A stretch of DNA of 64,000 bases, from the NCBI RefSeq assembly GCF_037042905.1, contig NC_087253.1:15297501-15361500 (forward strand), read 5' to 3'. The translations under genes and the position numbers were made by a program. Below the pieces are notes generated by a model. That model made no database searches. It saw only the letters and a program-made list of their open reading frames with translations, and was not told the DNA's origin. The stretch is from Lytechinus pictus (lineage: Eukaryota; Echinodermata; Echinoidea; Temnopleuroida; Toxopneustidae). Below, piece by piece: positions 48,901 to 56,421 of this stretch (position 1 is its first letter; every line of letters starts with the position of its first letter).

Positions 48901-51900
48901 TGTTTATGGTCCAATTCAATTTAGCCATAAAACAAGACTTTAAAACTTAAAAGACATGAAAACTGATAAAAGGGTGTAATTTGCATACATACTTTTACCA
49001 TAAACTAGTATCTGACTTTTGTTGGCACAATTTGTGGAAAAAAATGTATGTTGCAGATACACTATTTTGCCATAAACTAGTCTCTGAATTTCGTGGCACA
49101 CAATTTGTATGATGTAGATACATTTTTTTGCCATCAACTAGTCTATGAAGTTCGTGGCTCACTGATAAAAATATGTATGTTGCAGATACATCCTTTTGCC
49201 ATATTTCACGAAGCTGGGTGCGCTCACTCATTTGATGGAAGAAAAGTGTAACTAACAGATACATGTACATCTACTGCGGAACTTTGGAGTGTATCTGTAA
49301 GATATATCCTTTTACCATCAAGCGAGTTGGCAAATTTGAAAAAAGTACTGCAGATAGCCCATGCTATCTTGAAATTATGAGAGTAAGATAAATGAAAAGA
49401 GCTCCTTGAAAAACCCCACCAAATTTCAAAACCTGAAAAAGTCAAAATTTTCACATACATCGTTTTGCCATGTGACGGACGAGAGTCTAACTGCCATTTC
49501 GTCCACGCATTTTGTCTAATATCCAGTTGGATCAAATAGCCATTTAGTCCATATACCATTTGGCCTTATTTGACTACAGGTAAGCGATAATTGGGCGAAA
49601 TGAAAGAAAGGAAAATGAGTATTAGACCGACTGGTTTTGAGATGAAATTGTAATAGACGAGCTGGTTGTTACACGAAGTGATTATTAGACCAAATGCTTA
49701 TTGGACAAAATGGTTGTTAGAAGAAATCTTGATGGGCGGAACAGACTTGCTATAGACTATAAAATGAAGGTAGACCATGTGATGAGTGGACGAGTTGGCA
49801 ATTTACTATAGTATTCAATCATGCACTATACTATAATTATCTGTACATTTTCTCCATCTTATCTACAGTGCTACATTCGGCTTGCCATTCCCTGAACCCC
49901 AGTATCTGGAACTACATAACAAGGAGTCGTTTAGGCTCCATGGTCTCCATAGCCTCTCTGCCTTGTGTCTTGCCGCTAGAAACGGCGTATTGTATGGCCA
50001 TCAGGTCAGTTTTCTATTCTCACCACTTTAAAGGAATTCAACCAAAGTAAAACATGGAGACCGGTATTCTGAAATCAGGCCCCCGTTTTACAAAGAGTTG
50101 TGATTGATCCCATCAACCACAACTATGGAAAGCCTGTAATGCCAACATCTAAAATGCATGTTTGTTCAAGGTGTTGCGATGATGAATACCTATTCTCATA
50201 CAGACACTGTCGTGAAAACTTGGCATGCTTCCTCTGCTCCCGAAGGACGTTGTGAAAATTTCCTGCCGGAAAAATGATGATGTTGATGGATTTCCATATA
50301 TAGTTGTGGTTGATTAAATCAATCATAACTCTTTGTAAGACGGGACCCAGGCTTAACTTAGACCATTGTCTAACTTTGTGCTTAATTACATTGCATGTTT
50401 TTTTATGTTTACCATGCCCTTCCCTAATTCTTTAATGGTGAAGACAATTATCTTATTCATACTTCCAAGACAGTTAAGAATGATTTGAGAGTCAAATTAG
50501 CTTACATTGAACTTTAATTGTTAGATATTTTTGTCACAATTTGCGACCCATAGTTATAAACCACAACTTTAAACCAGAGATTGAATTAAATCTGACTTCA
50601 GGAAATGGGCCAGAATGTTTTTCTTTGAGGCTCCTGTGCCCGATACCATAAAGCTTTGCGACTGATCATACATGTATGATTGATTGTACATTGACGGTCA
50701 ATATTATCAGTTTTAGATATTTGTTCTAGGATTAATGGATATGTTTTGTGTTACGGAGCCCAGGAGAGAGTTTAATCAATATTTACCATTTCTCAAGTTG
50801 TTAGATCTGACAACTTTCCTTGATTTTTATTGGCTGAGAGGCACAAGTGTCTGACTGTCAGATAAAAAACTTTGTTAGATAAAACATCCAACACGTCTAA
50901 GTATGTGTAAGACCCCAACGTGCATTTGATATACATACCCAAAGTAAATTCTTTTTGTAGCTAAATTCGTTAATATAACTTTATTTTCACTCCTACTAAA
51001 ATCAATAATACCTGTACCCATTTTGTAATGAATAAAGTAGCTAACAATTCTCATTAGTTTGTTTTGAAGTAAAAAAAACCAAAGATATGCATTTATAAAA
51101 CAGTGTAATACATATGAAATCTATTTTGATCTATTCTTGTCATAATTCATTTGCAAAGAAGACCTCAGCCAGTGTGGGAACCCAAAATTGTCATATTTGG
51201 ACATTTATTGGACATTTATTTCTTGATCAAGAACAGAAAATAATAATCTAAAGGTAATAATGTGATGGAATGATAGCCTTTTGCATTCCCGTAAATGGAA
51301 GAGTCCAGTTAATATAAGTGTGCATTGCCTTTACCTAATGACCTTTGACCTTTGAACAGGTTAACAAGATGGCTGCCACACCTTCCGTCTGATCTGAGGT
51401 GGTTTTTGAGTGGACTAACAAACATCTTACACCTCATTGCTTCCAACATGGGACAGGTCGATATCAAGAAATTCGAAGCACAGTAAGTATAATAATATTA
51501 ATAATGGAAAAAAAATCACACAGGGGTTCGGGGCAATTTCAGCTTCGAAATGCTCAAAAAGAGCCCTGGAAAAAATAGAAAGAGAGTCCCAGGTAGTCCC
51601 CATTTACTGCAATGTTACAGATTCAGCCAAGGGGTGCTTTAAAGTACCCCCCAAAAATAAAACAGTTTTTTGCCTGATAGTAATAGAAAAGAAAATATTA
51701 ATATTCCATTTTTACATAGCGCTTATCACAACAGAGTGATGTCTTTGAGTAAAATGCATATTGGATATATTATTGCACAATCTCCACTCCCTGAGGAGCA
51801 TTCTTGCAATGAGCATTCAGTCGTTAAGCCAATACACCAACATTCACATGCTATATTTTGGGGCCGGTTTCACAAAGCTGTTCTATAGTGTTTTTAAAGT

Positions 51901-54262
51901 TATATATGACCTTACAAATTACTGGAATATGTTCTTTTCCTGAATGTGATACTCCCAAAGTCTTTGTTTTTTTAAAATAAATTTGCATTGAGTTCCTGTA
52001 ACCTTAATAGAAATATGGAACTTTGCAGTGAAATGCATGAAGTATTACCAAAAATAATTTTAATCTCAAAATACATGTATCATACTCAATTTAAGCCAAT
52101 GGGAATCCAAATATTAAGAATCTAGTACACTCTATGTAATACAACTTAGCTGGGCTGATAAAACCTTGCATCTAAAAGTTGAAATATTTTTATGACAGCT
52201 CAGAATAAGCTAGATTTGAGAGTTATGGGTGACAACCTTTTTAGCCACAAAAGAGTTCTTCACAGGTATCAGGAGACTGTTTTTAGACAATATGAGACTG
52301 CCACTATTGTTTTTCTTAGAATACAGCCTTTTCTGCGCTGCCCTCAACATTTTTATATTTTGAGATAACAAGGTTTTATCAGCCAAGCCACGATTTTTAA
52401 TTTGAATTTACTTATAATGTTTACAATCACTTTTAGTCATACAAATTTCTTTGAATTAATTTCTATTACCATTTGTTATTGCCCTTACTTTAGATCACTT
52501 CTCATCGGTAAGTTTTCATCGTGTGAAGAGTAGTTTTGAGGAAGTTGGTTGATGTTAATTTTCAAGGGTTGGGGGTTTATTTTCTCTTTCTCCCCCCTCT
52601 CTAACACTCCTGCTTCAGTAGAGATTAATTTTCTATTTTTGGATTTGGTTAAGGGTCTATATGCTGTCTGTTAAATCAAAGTTAATATACTCCTTATGGT
52701 ATGTTTCTCACTTACAATTTTGACAATTTTTATAGTTAGCATTGATATAAAAAAAAACCTTGTGATATCAATTCGCTAACATTGTGCAGTCACATCATCA
52801 CCTCAGTGATTTTTGCTATTCTTCACACCTTTGCATTTGGCCAATCCAATTGCAGGATTTCAGAACCTGTTAACAATAGTTTTGATGTTGTCATGGATAC
52901 CTCACTTTATGACATAGCTGGCACTGTTCTATTTTTCTTTTTTATCAAAGTGCGGCATTGTGTTTTTATTTCTTATAGAGATGGGAGTCTGCATTGTCAT
53001 GAATGTCATGACTTTATTTTTTCAGTTTGATTTTTTTTGTGAATAGGTTTGGAATTGATGTGTTTGTAGTGCTTCCTTTCTATAATGAGGGTTAGTGCCT
53101 CCTAAAAGGCAGATATAGGATAGGATACATGGAATTGGTGGATCCAAGGGGGGAGGCATGTCCGACCGGTGCCCTCCTTTTGAGAGCCATAATCAAAATT
53201 TTTAATGTAAATATGCCATTCGTACACAAGTGTGCCCCCCTTTTGAAAGTCACAGTGTATATTTTTTAATGGGGAATATGTCTTTCATGCTCAAGTGAGG
53301 ATTTTTTTTTTGCTTGTCAAATATTACATGGACGAAATTGTGAATTTCAATTTTTTGTGGAAACCTTTTTTTTTTTTGGCTTGTTAAATTTTCTTTGAGA
53401 AAATGTGCCCCCCCTTTTTTGGAAAATCCTGGATCTGCCCCTGATGGAAGGCAATTCTTTGAAAATTTGTCATAATTTTTGACTTATTCCTCAAACAGTC
53501 AGATACACCCACCATGATTCAGAAGCTTATTTTAATGTAATACAGTTATTGTTATTTCTTTTATGACTAGTTTCATGTGGCCTGTAATATTACCTCTAGG
53601 GGTTTCTACCTCCATGAACAAAGAGATCTGATTTGTTTATTTTGATCGTAACATTTTGGCCATGGTTTGCCATGGTATAGCTATCCTGAATAATGGAACA
53701 AATTATTAGTATCTTGTGTCATAAAGGGGCACTGATCTCTTGTTGCAAAATTTTGAACCTGAATTATTAAAAAAAATTGGTTAATTCTTTTGGTTTTTCT
53801 TCTTTTTTTAGATTTTCATGCAACTTTGGTCTGCAGCTGGAACCGGAGCACATGTCGGCTCTGGCAGGCTACCCCGTCACTCCTGACCGCACGTCGGACC
53901 ACGCCCACGAGCTCCAGGCCCTTGACATCGCCACTGCGGCGCCGCCGCGGCGTCACAAGCTCAACTTCCAGTTCTCCATGGACGTCCAGGCGGAGGGGCT
54001 CCCGGACTGCGTCATCGACACCTTCGATTTCTGCGAAGACCTCAATGAGCTCACGATCCCGCGACGGCAGCGAGTCCAAATGAACCAACACTTGAGCCCA
54101 TCAGCATCCCTCGAAAGTCCAATCTACGATCACGAGAGCTTCGAATACACCCTCAAAGTCAAGGAAGAAATGGACGACGTCCTTACCTATCATTATCTTC
54201 ATGTTACGCAACAAGTTGACCCAAAGAATGGACAAGGCTCTGTGGAAATCATAGAAATCTGA
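26656..54262 (+). CDS. PNPLA2: Patatin-like phospholipase / adipose triglyceride lipase (ATGL) homologue
   Basis: Ten exons: 26656-26815, 30307-30539, 32759-32824, 36673-36831, 37501-37618, 45998-46284, 47242-47407, 49869-50004, 51360-51482 and 53812-54262. All have GT-AG borders and join in phase to 632 codons plus stop. ATGL releases the first fatty acid from triacylglycerol at lipid droplets. The patatin domain opens [18 protein letters not shown] (oxyanion Gly-rich loop). It has the nucleophile elbow GASAG (Ser37) and the DGG motif with catalytic Asp157 ([12 protein letters not shown]). [15 protein letters not shown] (about 217-231) and [21 protein letters not shown] (about 427-450) match the ATGL-specific region and the lipid-droplet-binding part. 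A disordered Arg/Ser then acidic insert lies between them (256-340), making it longer than the 504-residue human ATGL. An in-frame stop just upstream of the ATG supports the start. PNPLA3/1/5 are less likely, since invertebrates usually have one ATGL (brummer). Confidence 0.92.
26816..30306. other. PNPLA2 intron 1
   Basis: 3.5-kb intron. Apart from the ATC repeat at 28200-28790, it is AT-rich sequence with scattered ACATGTAC words (28166, 29355-29445, 29865). No other exon was recognised. Confidence 0.5.
28200..28790. repeat. (CAT/ATC)n trinucleotide-rich region
   Basis: Impure ATC/CAC repeats over about 590 bp in PNPLA2 intron 1. The purest part is 28605-28765. The poly-His and poly-Met frames here are artefacts. 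Confidence 0.9.
30307..30539 (+). CDS. PNPLA2: PNPLA2 exon 2
   Basis: Residues 54-131, including [17 protein letters not shown] and the [13 protein letters not shown] segment strongly shared with ATGL. Acceptor CGTATTCCAG, donor GAT/GTAAGA, phase 0. Confidence 0.9.
30735..30905. mobile_element. Palindromic MITE with CAGCCAATCAAAATCAAGG core
   Basis: GGGCCCCATGGCATAAAAGT at the left is inverted at the right (ACTTTTATGCAACAGGGCCC). The centre holds ATCAGCCAATCAAAATCAAGG. Relatives are at 36418-36566, 50770-50880, 57655-57800 and 61430-61540. Confidence 0.7.
31130..31153. repeat. Poly-G run in PNPLA2 intron 2
   Basis: About 22 consecutive G, a potential quadruplex in the transcript. Confidence 0.85.
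31753..31969. repeat. Tandem duplication, unit about 105-112 bp
   Basis: Two adjacent copies starting ATAACATTAGAGTACG at 31753 and 31858. They share GGTAATGATATCACTTT and GATAAGATAAGGTACACAG and differ by a few small indels. A recent local duplication. Confidence 0.9.
32759..32824 (+). CDS. PNPLA2: PNPLA2 exon 3
   Basis: A 66-base exon for [17 protein letters not shown] and five more residues. Acceptor TTTATACAG, donor ACA/GTAAGT, phase 0 on both sides. Too short to appear as an open frame on its own. Confidence 0.9.
32871..33143. mobile_element. Palindromic MITE with CAAAGAGTTATGATTGAT ends
   Basis: Left CACAAAGAGTTATGATTGAT and right ATCAATAGTAACTCTTTGTA are inverted repeats. A second copy is at 50078-50349. 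Confidence 0.75.
33144..34195. other. PNPLA2 intron 3, unannotated part
   Basis: AT-rich intron sequence with scattered ACATGTAC words. No exon or repeat boundary recognised. Confidence 0.4.
34200..34381. mobile_element. Imperfect palindrome about 180 bp, MITE-like
   Basis: Left arm AATAATGAATGTTT...TGCAATGGACAGAATACTTCA and right arm TGAAGTATTCTGTCCATTGCA...AACATTCATTATTTG are inverted. The loop is near 34285. Likely a foldback MITE in intron 3. Confidence 0.7.
34382..36417. other. PNPLA2 intron 3, unannotated part
   Basis: AT-rich sequence. 36185-36245 contains two small hairpins (TTGGTCCTGAAAAGGACCA and GACAAGTTTGTTCTTGTC). No coding exon is visible. Confidence 0.4.
36418..36566. mobile_element. 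Palindromic MITE (CAGCCAATCAAAATCAAGG family)
   Basis: AAGAGTTACAACTGTTGTAAC is inverted as GTTACAACAGTTGTACAGTAAC at the right. The core is AGAAGCCAATCAAAATCAAGG. It ends about 100 bp before exon 4. Confidence 0.7.
36673..36831 (+). CDS. PNPLA2: PNPLA2 exon 4: catalytic Asp157
   Basis: [12 protein letters not shown] carries the second dyad residue, followed by [14 protein letters not shown] as in ATGL. Acceptor TTTTTTCACAG, donor CAA/GTAAGT. Confidence 0.92.
37041..37412 (+). pseudogene. Decayed exon-5-like sequence, interrupted
   Basis: 37048-37113 resembles exon 5 (AGAGCCCTTCACCCGTCC versus AGAGCTCTTTACCCACCC; then CAGCC.TGCT and AGAATGTGTAAG). 37368-37412 resembles the rest (AGAATGTGTAAACAATGCTTTGAAAATGCACTT versus exon AGAATGTGTAAGCAAGGCTTTGAAGATGCGCTT). 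The two parts are separated by about 255 bp and share AGAATGTGTAA at both edges, like a target duplication. No intact frame or splice pair, so it is a relic of a duplicated exon. Confidence 0.55.
37501..37618 (+). CDS. PNPLA2: PNPLA2 exon 5
   Basis: Encodes [18 protein letters not shown] and [15 protein letters not shown], the end of the patatin-plus ATGL core. Acceptor CTTTTTGTAG, donor ACACA/GTAAGT, phase 1. A decayed exon-5-like sequence lies upstream at about 37041-37412. Confidence 0.9.
37619..38180. other. Start of PNPLA2 intron 5
   Basis: No exon or repeat recognised here. The frame running out of exon 5 is intron read-through. Intron 5 is the longest of the gene (37619-45997) and holds most of the repeats listed next. 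Confidence 0.5.
38181..38265 (-). mobile_element. SINE family 1 fragment (tail end)
   Basis: ATAATAATAAAGACTGGAGTTATATAGCGCATT resembles the (ATT)n tail and first bases of the SINE copies at 44575 and 57340, then diverges. Confidence 0.4.
38898..39075 (+). mobile_element. tRNA-derived SINE, family 3
   Basis: 38898-38970 is tRNA-like: GGCGCGATAGCTCAGTCGGTAGAG (A box) and GGGTTCGATTCCC (B box). The anticodon arm cannot pair and no anticodon can be named. A non-tRNA body follows (AAGGCATTAATCC, GAGGACCTTAAGCCATCGGTCC). So it is a SINE and not a tRNA gene. Confidence 0.7.
39628..40218. mobile_element. TTAA-flanked MITE (AGG family c), long palindromic arms
   Basis: 39632-40214 between TTAA copies. 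The ends are AGGGGAATGAAACCTTTGG and the inverted AAAGGTTTCATTCTCCT. The arms extend inward: GATCAACAAAAGTTTGAGAAAATC is matched by the inverted TTTCTCAAACTTTCGTTGATC, and GTGATGTCACATGTGAACAAC is matched near 40025. Confidence 0.8.
40270..40460. repeat. G-run/C-run dispersed repeat
   Basis: GGGGCCGCGGAAGGGGGGG at the left and the inverted CCGTTCCGCTGCCCCTG at the right flank a short interior with CCCCCCACTTTT repeats. A short foldback element with G-quadruplex potential. Confidence 0.55.
40544..40808 (-). mobile_element. tRNA-derived SINE, family 2 (copy 2)
   Basis: Same order of blocks as 2797-3056: TTTCTGTTTCTGTT tail, CCCGTAGGAAC, CGCCAAGCTGGTATATAAC, AGTCATAGTGG, AGTGGAGATAATGGC, then a tRNA-like end (minus-strand B box near 40752-40763, A box near 40785-40800). 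Confidence 0.8.
40809..42030. other. PNPLA2 intron 5, unannotated part
   Basis: AT-rich intron sequence with a C-run at 41170-41183. I see no exon. Confidence 0.4.
42031..42430. mobile_element. Periodic palindromic element, copy 1
   Basis: The left arm is built of about eleven diverged 15-18-base units around (C)CA-TT-GTCTAAT or TCGTCCA, such as CCATTTGGTCC, CACTTTGTCTAATCA and CAGTTGGTCTAATAC. The right arm (from about 42240) carries the reverse-complement units (ATTAGACCAAATGG, GGACCAACTGG). The whole is a foldback of about 400 bp. Copies 2 and 3 are at 46538-46930 and 48463-49812. Confidence 0.75.
42431..43773. other. PNPLA2 intron 5, unannotated part
   Basis: AT-rich intron sequence without exon or clear repeat. 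Confidence 0.4.
43774..44275. mobile_element. TIR element, about 500 bp
   Basis: AACCACAATAGGAGGTTTCAG and ACCGCCTCGA at the left are inverted at the right as TCGAGGCGGT and TTGAAACCACCTATTGGTGGTT. The interior repeats CAGGTATTTTGGTAATGTGAAAGCAA (43861, 43983). No coding frame. Confidence 0.7.
44300..44430 (-). mobile_element. tRNA-like SINE, family 4
   Basis: On the minus strand GCCGTAGCGAAGCGGTT and GTGTGTTTGAATCCCACC (B-box-like, near 44365-44380) give a tRNA-like head, with a short body towards 44300. Only one copy was seen. Confidence 0.5.
44575..44888 (-). mobile_element. tRNA-derived SINE, family 1 (diverged copy)
   Basis: (ATA)n tail at 44575-44595, then TTGTATAGCGCATATC and TATTACCCCAGCTGTAGCT. 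CCTGCCAGGTACCCATTC follows, and the minus-strand tRNA-like head has B box GGGTTCGAATCCC (44820-44832). Same layout as 57340-57610. Confidence 0.85.
45289..45417 (+). pseudogene. Exon-6-like sequence with intact splice acceptor
   Basis: TCCTATTCTGTTGCAG/CACTTACATGT then ATTCCTTGCAAAATGCATGTCT copies the acceptor and first 28 bases of exon 6 (TCCTTTTCTATTGCAG/CACTT then ATTCCTTGCGAAATGCACGTCT), with one 6-base insertion. In the phase set by exon 5 it stays open to a TAG at about 45419. If used, it would end the protein about 40 residues after exon 5. Relic or alternative terminal exon; unresolved. Confidence 0.55.
45345..45967 (+). mobile_element. 5'-truncated CR1/L2-like LINE end
   Basis: 45452-45633 encodes the C-terminal end of a non-LTR reverse transcriptase ([38 protein letters not shown]), ending TAA at 45631. 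A 3' UTR follows and then a (AATC)n tail at about 45940-45967, as CR1/L2 elements have. The tail ends 30 bp before the exon 6 acceptor. Confidence 0.75.
45998..46284 (+). CDS. PNPLA2: PNPLA2 exon 6: disordered Arg/Ser and acidic insert
   Basis: Residues 247-341. First a basic Ser-rich part with RRxS-type kinase sites (Ser284 in NRRRSTS; Ser314 in TRRESGG), then an acidic run [12 protein letters not shown]. It has no clear counterpart in human ATGL by eye. Acceptor CTTTTCTATTGCAG, donor ATG/GTAAGC. Confidence 0.85.
46538..46930. mobile_element. Periodic palindromic element, copy 2
   Basis: The same roughly 17-base unit logic as 42031-42430 (CATTTGGTCTACCATCAG, CATTTAGTTTAATGCCG), turning over near 46735 into ATTAGACCAACTGG-type units. 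Located in PNPLA2 intron 6. Confidence 0.75.
47242..47407 (+). CDS. PNPLA2: PNPLA2 exon 7
   Basis: Residues 342-396: acidic, with CEKCEHH. Ends [11 protein letters not shown], phase 1, donor GTACAAG/GTGTGT. Acceptor TTACTGAACAG. Confidence 0.85.
47531..47758. mobile_element. Perfect inverted repeat, 101-bp arms, 7-bp target duplication
   Basis: Arms 47538-47638 and 47651-47751 are exact reverse complements over 101 bp, with a 12-base loop (TCCCTCCCCAAC). GTGTGTA flanks both ends (47531-47537, 47752-47758), so it looks like a transposed foldback element; an 8-bp reading GGTGTGTA is also possible and would suit hAT. The ends are CTAGTCCAGATTGG and its inverse. Located in PNPLA2 intron 7. In RNA it would form a very stable hairpin. 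Confidence 0.9.
47759..48462. other. PNPLA2 intron 7, unannotated part
   Basis: AT-rich. Diverged repeats of GGAAC..(C/T)AA.CCT(C/T)ATAATAATGAGCAT (48180-48215, 48360-48400) and CAATGCAAATTTGATCATGC (48238, 48413) show a local duplication of about 175 bp. No exon. Confidence 0.5.
48463..49812. mobile_element. Periodic palindromic element, copy 3, split by another element
   Basis: The left part 48463-48553 and right part 49487-49812 have the GTCTAAT/ATTAGAC units of copies 1 and 2. The roughly 930 bp between them is the insertion annotated at 48554-49486. Confidence 0.7.
48554..49486. mobile_element. Nested foldback element with GATACAT-TTTTGCCAT repeats
   Basis: The ends are CCGTTACACGGCAAAACGATGTAT and the inverted ATACATCGTTTTGCCATGTGACGG. 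Inside, (T/G)GCAGATACAT followed by (C/T)NTTTTGCCAT recurs at least seven times in direct or inverted form (48795, 48860, 48885, 49055, 49110, 49180, 49300). Several copies are followed by AACTAGTCT(A/C)TGAA(G/T)TTCGTGGC, giving a diverged unit of about 60-70 bp. Confidence 0.65.
49869..50004 (+). CDS. PNPLA2: PNPLA2 exon 8: start of lipid-droplet region
   Basis: Residues 398-441 with [18 protein letters not shown] and the [12 protein letters not shown] segment, which matches LPLESAL..TIR of ATGL. Donor ATCAG/GTCAGT. Confidence 0.88.
50078..50349. mobile_element. Palindromic MITE (copy 2 of 32871 family)
   Basis: Left TTTTACAAAGAGTTGTGATTGAT and right ATCAATCATAACTCTTTGTAAGA are inverted. 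The interior holds CAACCACAACTAT and its inverse ATAGTTGTGGTTG. Confidence 0.8.
50350..51359. other. PNPLA2 intron 8, unannotated part
   Basis: Contains degenerate pieces of palindromic MITEs (50640-50760; 50770-50880 with CCTTGATTTTTATTGGCTGAG). No exon seen. Confidence 0.4.
51360..51482 (+). CDS. PNPLA2: PNPLA2 exon 9
   Basis: Residues 443-482: [18 protein letters not shown] matches LLEWLPDVPEDIRW of ATGL, followed by a hydrophobic helix ILHLIASNM. Acceptor TTTGAACAG, donor CACA/GTAAGT, phase 2. Confidence 0.9.
51483..52142. other. PNPLA2 intron 9, first part
   Basis: 51525-51660 matches in inverse the sequence at 55635-55735 (AATGCTCAAA, AGAGTCCC), a dispersed repeat pair. The rest is unassigned. 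Confidence 0.4.
52143..52391. mobile_element. Palindromic MITE in PNPLA2 intron 9
   Basis: TTAGCTGGGCTGATAAAACC at the left is inverted at the right as GGTTTTATCAGCCAAGCCA, with about 205 bp between. Confidence 0.7.
52392..53811. other. PNPLA2 intron 9, rest
   Basis: Includes a diverged TE fragment with GGATCTGCCCCTGATG (53425-53445), inverse of the GGGGCGGATCC-type ends seen at 23400. No exon. Confidence 0.4.
53812..54262 (+). CDS. PNPLA2: PNPLA2 exon 10: C-terminus
   Basis: Residues 484-632 and TGA. Its first half is markedly GC-rich compared with the surrounding introns. Contains a polar, acidic stretch and ends SVEIIEI. I see no motif, and it aligns poorly with vertebrate C-termini, which are known to vary. 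Confidence 0.85.
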
Positions 54263-54336
54263 TGTTTACCTCTAAAATTAATCTGGACAGTTCTACTAAA
54301 GTGCAATGTAAACTGGTGTATGTGGATGCACTTTAA

Positions 54337-54342
54337 AATAAA
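54337..54342 (+). terminator. PNPLA2: PNPLA2 poly(A) signal candidate
   Basis: AATAAA 75 bases after the TGA. It would give a short 3' UTR. Longer forms cannot be excluded. Confidence 0.5.
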
Positions 54343-56172
54343 ATGATATCAATGCAATTACATGTAGGTAAATTGTGACAGGTGACTAATGCTTTAATGC
54401 TTTGAACAAGATTTTTTATGCCACAGAAAATGTTCAATTAGAGAGAAAAAGATCTATAGATGGTAACCTCAACACTTTAAATGTTTTTGGGTGTATATAG
54501 TACCTGGCATTATTAGTGCAGTACTAGCTGTATAGAAAGAGCAAGAGGTATTTTCAAAAACCTATTTATCTTTCCGTAGTTGAGTATTTATTTGAAAGTG
54601 GGGACTTTCCCTATGTACTTGGTGAAAAATGTGTGTGTTCATACTCATCTCAAAGCGTACTTTGACCTTGAATATTTTTGTGGAAGTCAAAGTTATACTA
54701 ATTCCAACATTCAAATTGTGAAGATCGATATGAAGATTGAGTTGTCTGTGAAGGTTTTTATGGCAAAGTGACTTTGACCTTCATAAACCTAAAATAGTCT
54801 ACATGTTAAGGTGACCTTTGACCTTTGAATTGTTTTCGTGAAGGTCGGTGTCTGGTCGATTGTGACTTACAGATTCTCAACATCATTTTGAATTCAGATG
54901 TATTTCATAGTCATTTTGAAAATGGATTCTACAGCAAAAAAATTACATGAGAAAACTAATCAATGGGGGGGGGGGGTGTTAAATCTGTCATTTTTATTTT
55001 TTTATGGTGCTATCATGGATATGGTACATATCATATTGCATTCTAGGTATCATATTATGTACCATTATACACATATGTAGCCAAACGTACATGTGGACCT
55101 TTGCATCATTCATTTTTCTATTGTTCTAATGGTGCTATGGTATACCGATTAATATTAAGTTTCCATGACATTTGCTCCGCTTATAAATTCCGCTTGCACA
55201 CCCTTGATTAAACACTACACCCTATCCTAAACCAATCATAAAATATGGCAACCTTAACCCGACATCTTAATAGATGAAGTAAAGCCAGGAGACATTTTCA
55301 CAGTCCGGAGCAAATTTTGTGTCCCCCAATATTAAACCCAATTGAATATAACTCTTGATTTGAACTTTGTGCGGTCAGTTGAAAATTCCATAGAATTTAG
55401 AAACCTTGATTATTATTGACTTATTAAAGATTTACCTTTGCTAATTTAAATTGAAATCATATATCTAATATGTGACTTGTGAAGGATCATCTAGAGCTAA
55501 TTAGGTTTATGGAAACTCTGTCCATTATAATGAGTTACACGCAGGCCAGATATCAATCTTTTATTGTTGGGTCTATTTTTCAAAAACCTACTGCCTAAAT
55601 CTGCAACATTGGATAAGCTTGAAAATTAGTAGGGAATGTGGAGTTTTCGGGGACTCTTTTTTATTTTCCAGCATTCCTTTGAGCATTTTGGGGGCAAAAT
55701 CGCCCAGAGCCCATATGCAACTTTCCCCTGGTTATATGTACATTGTAGTATGTAACAGAAGCCAGTGAAAATCAAGTTTTCTGTAGTAGTTACCAATACC
55801 ATAAACGGCAAGCTGCTGTACCATATTCTGAGGGTCTGGAAATGGTAATTTTGTACAAATTGATATATCCTTTCATGAATTTTTATTTCTTATTTTTGTT
55901 CATCTTTTGAGAGAGAGGAGGGGGGGGGGGTTCCTTCAGTAAAGCTAATATTCCCCTTGAGATATTTACATTTATTTACAGTTATTTAGTTTCTGCCAAG
56001 TCCCGAGTCCAACATTGCTAATTTTCGCCTCTGTGTATGTGCATTTTTGCTCATGAAAACAGAACCAAACACTTCAAATACTAGTTACAACTCCTGATTA
56101 AATTCACAAGTCATGTATTGGACAATGCATTATTAGGTATTATTACTCTGTGTTTCCTGATTTATAGACCGA
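54343..56172. other. Intergenic
   Basis: AT-rich. 55165-55315 has TIR-like ends TTTGCTCCG...CGGAGCAAA (family of 16008-16188). A G-run is at 55918-55930. No gene. Confidence 0.4.
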
Positions 56173-56421
56173 ATTCAAAGATAAATGCCAGTTATGGTAA
56201 CGATTTACAGAATCCAATGAAACAACCACTAAAATTTGTTGTTGTATGAATTAAAAATATGTGCCCAAGGATTCTGGAAGAAATTGTATACTTGCTGAGA
56301 AATAACCAAGAAAGCAAGATATTTCACTAAGTGTCGGTCTACTGTACAATGATAGTGTGACAATTAAACTTGATTTTACAGAATTTCTCATGAAATTAGT
56401 GTTTACTGCATTTGCTTTCAG
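56173..56421. mobile_element. Diverged relative of the MITE inserted in gag
   Basis: AAAGATAAATGCCAGTTATGG, ATATGTGCCCAAGGATTCTGG, AGAAATTGTATACTTGCTGAG and TTTCTCATGAAATTAGTGTTTAC occur in the same order as in the inverse of 10050-10443. The middle about 150 bp of the gag copy is missing here. Confidence 0.75.
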
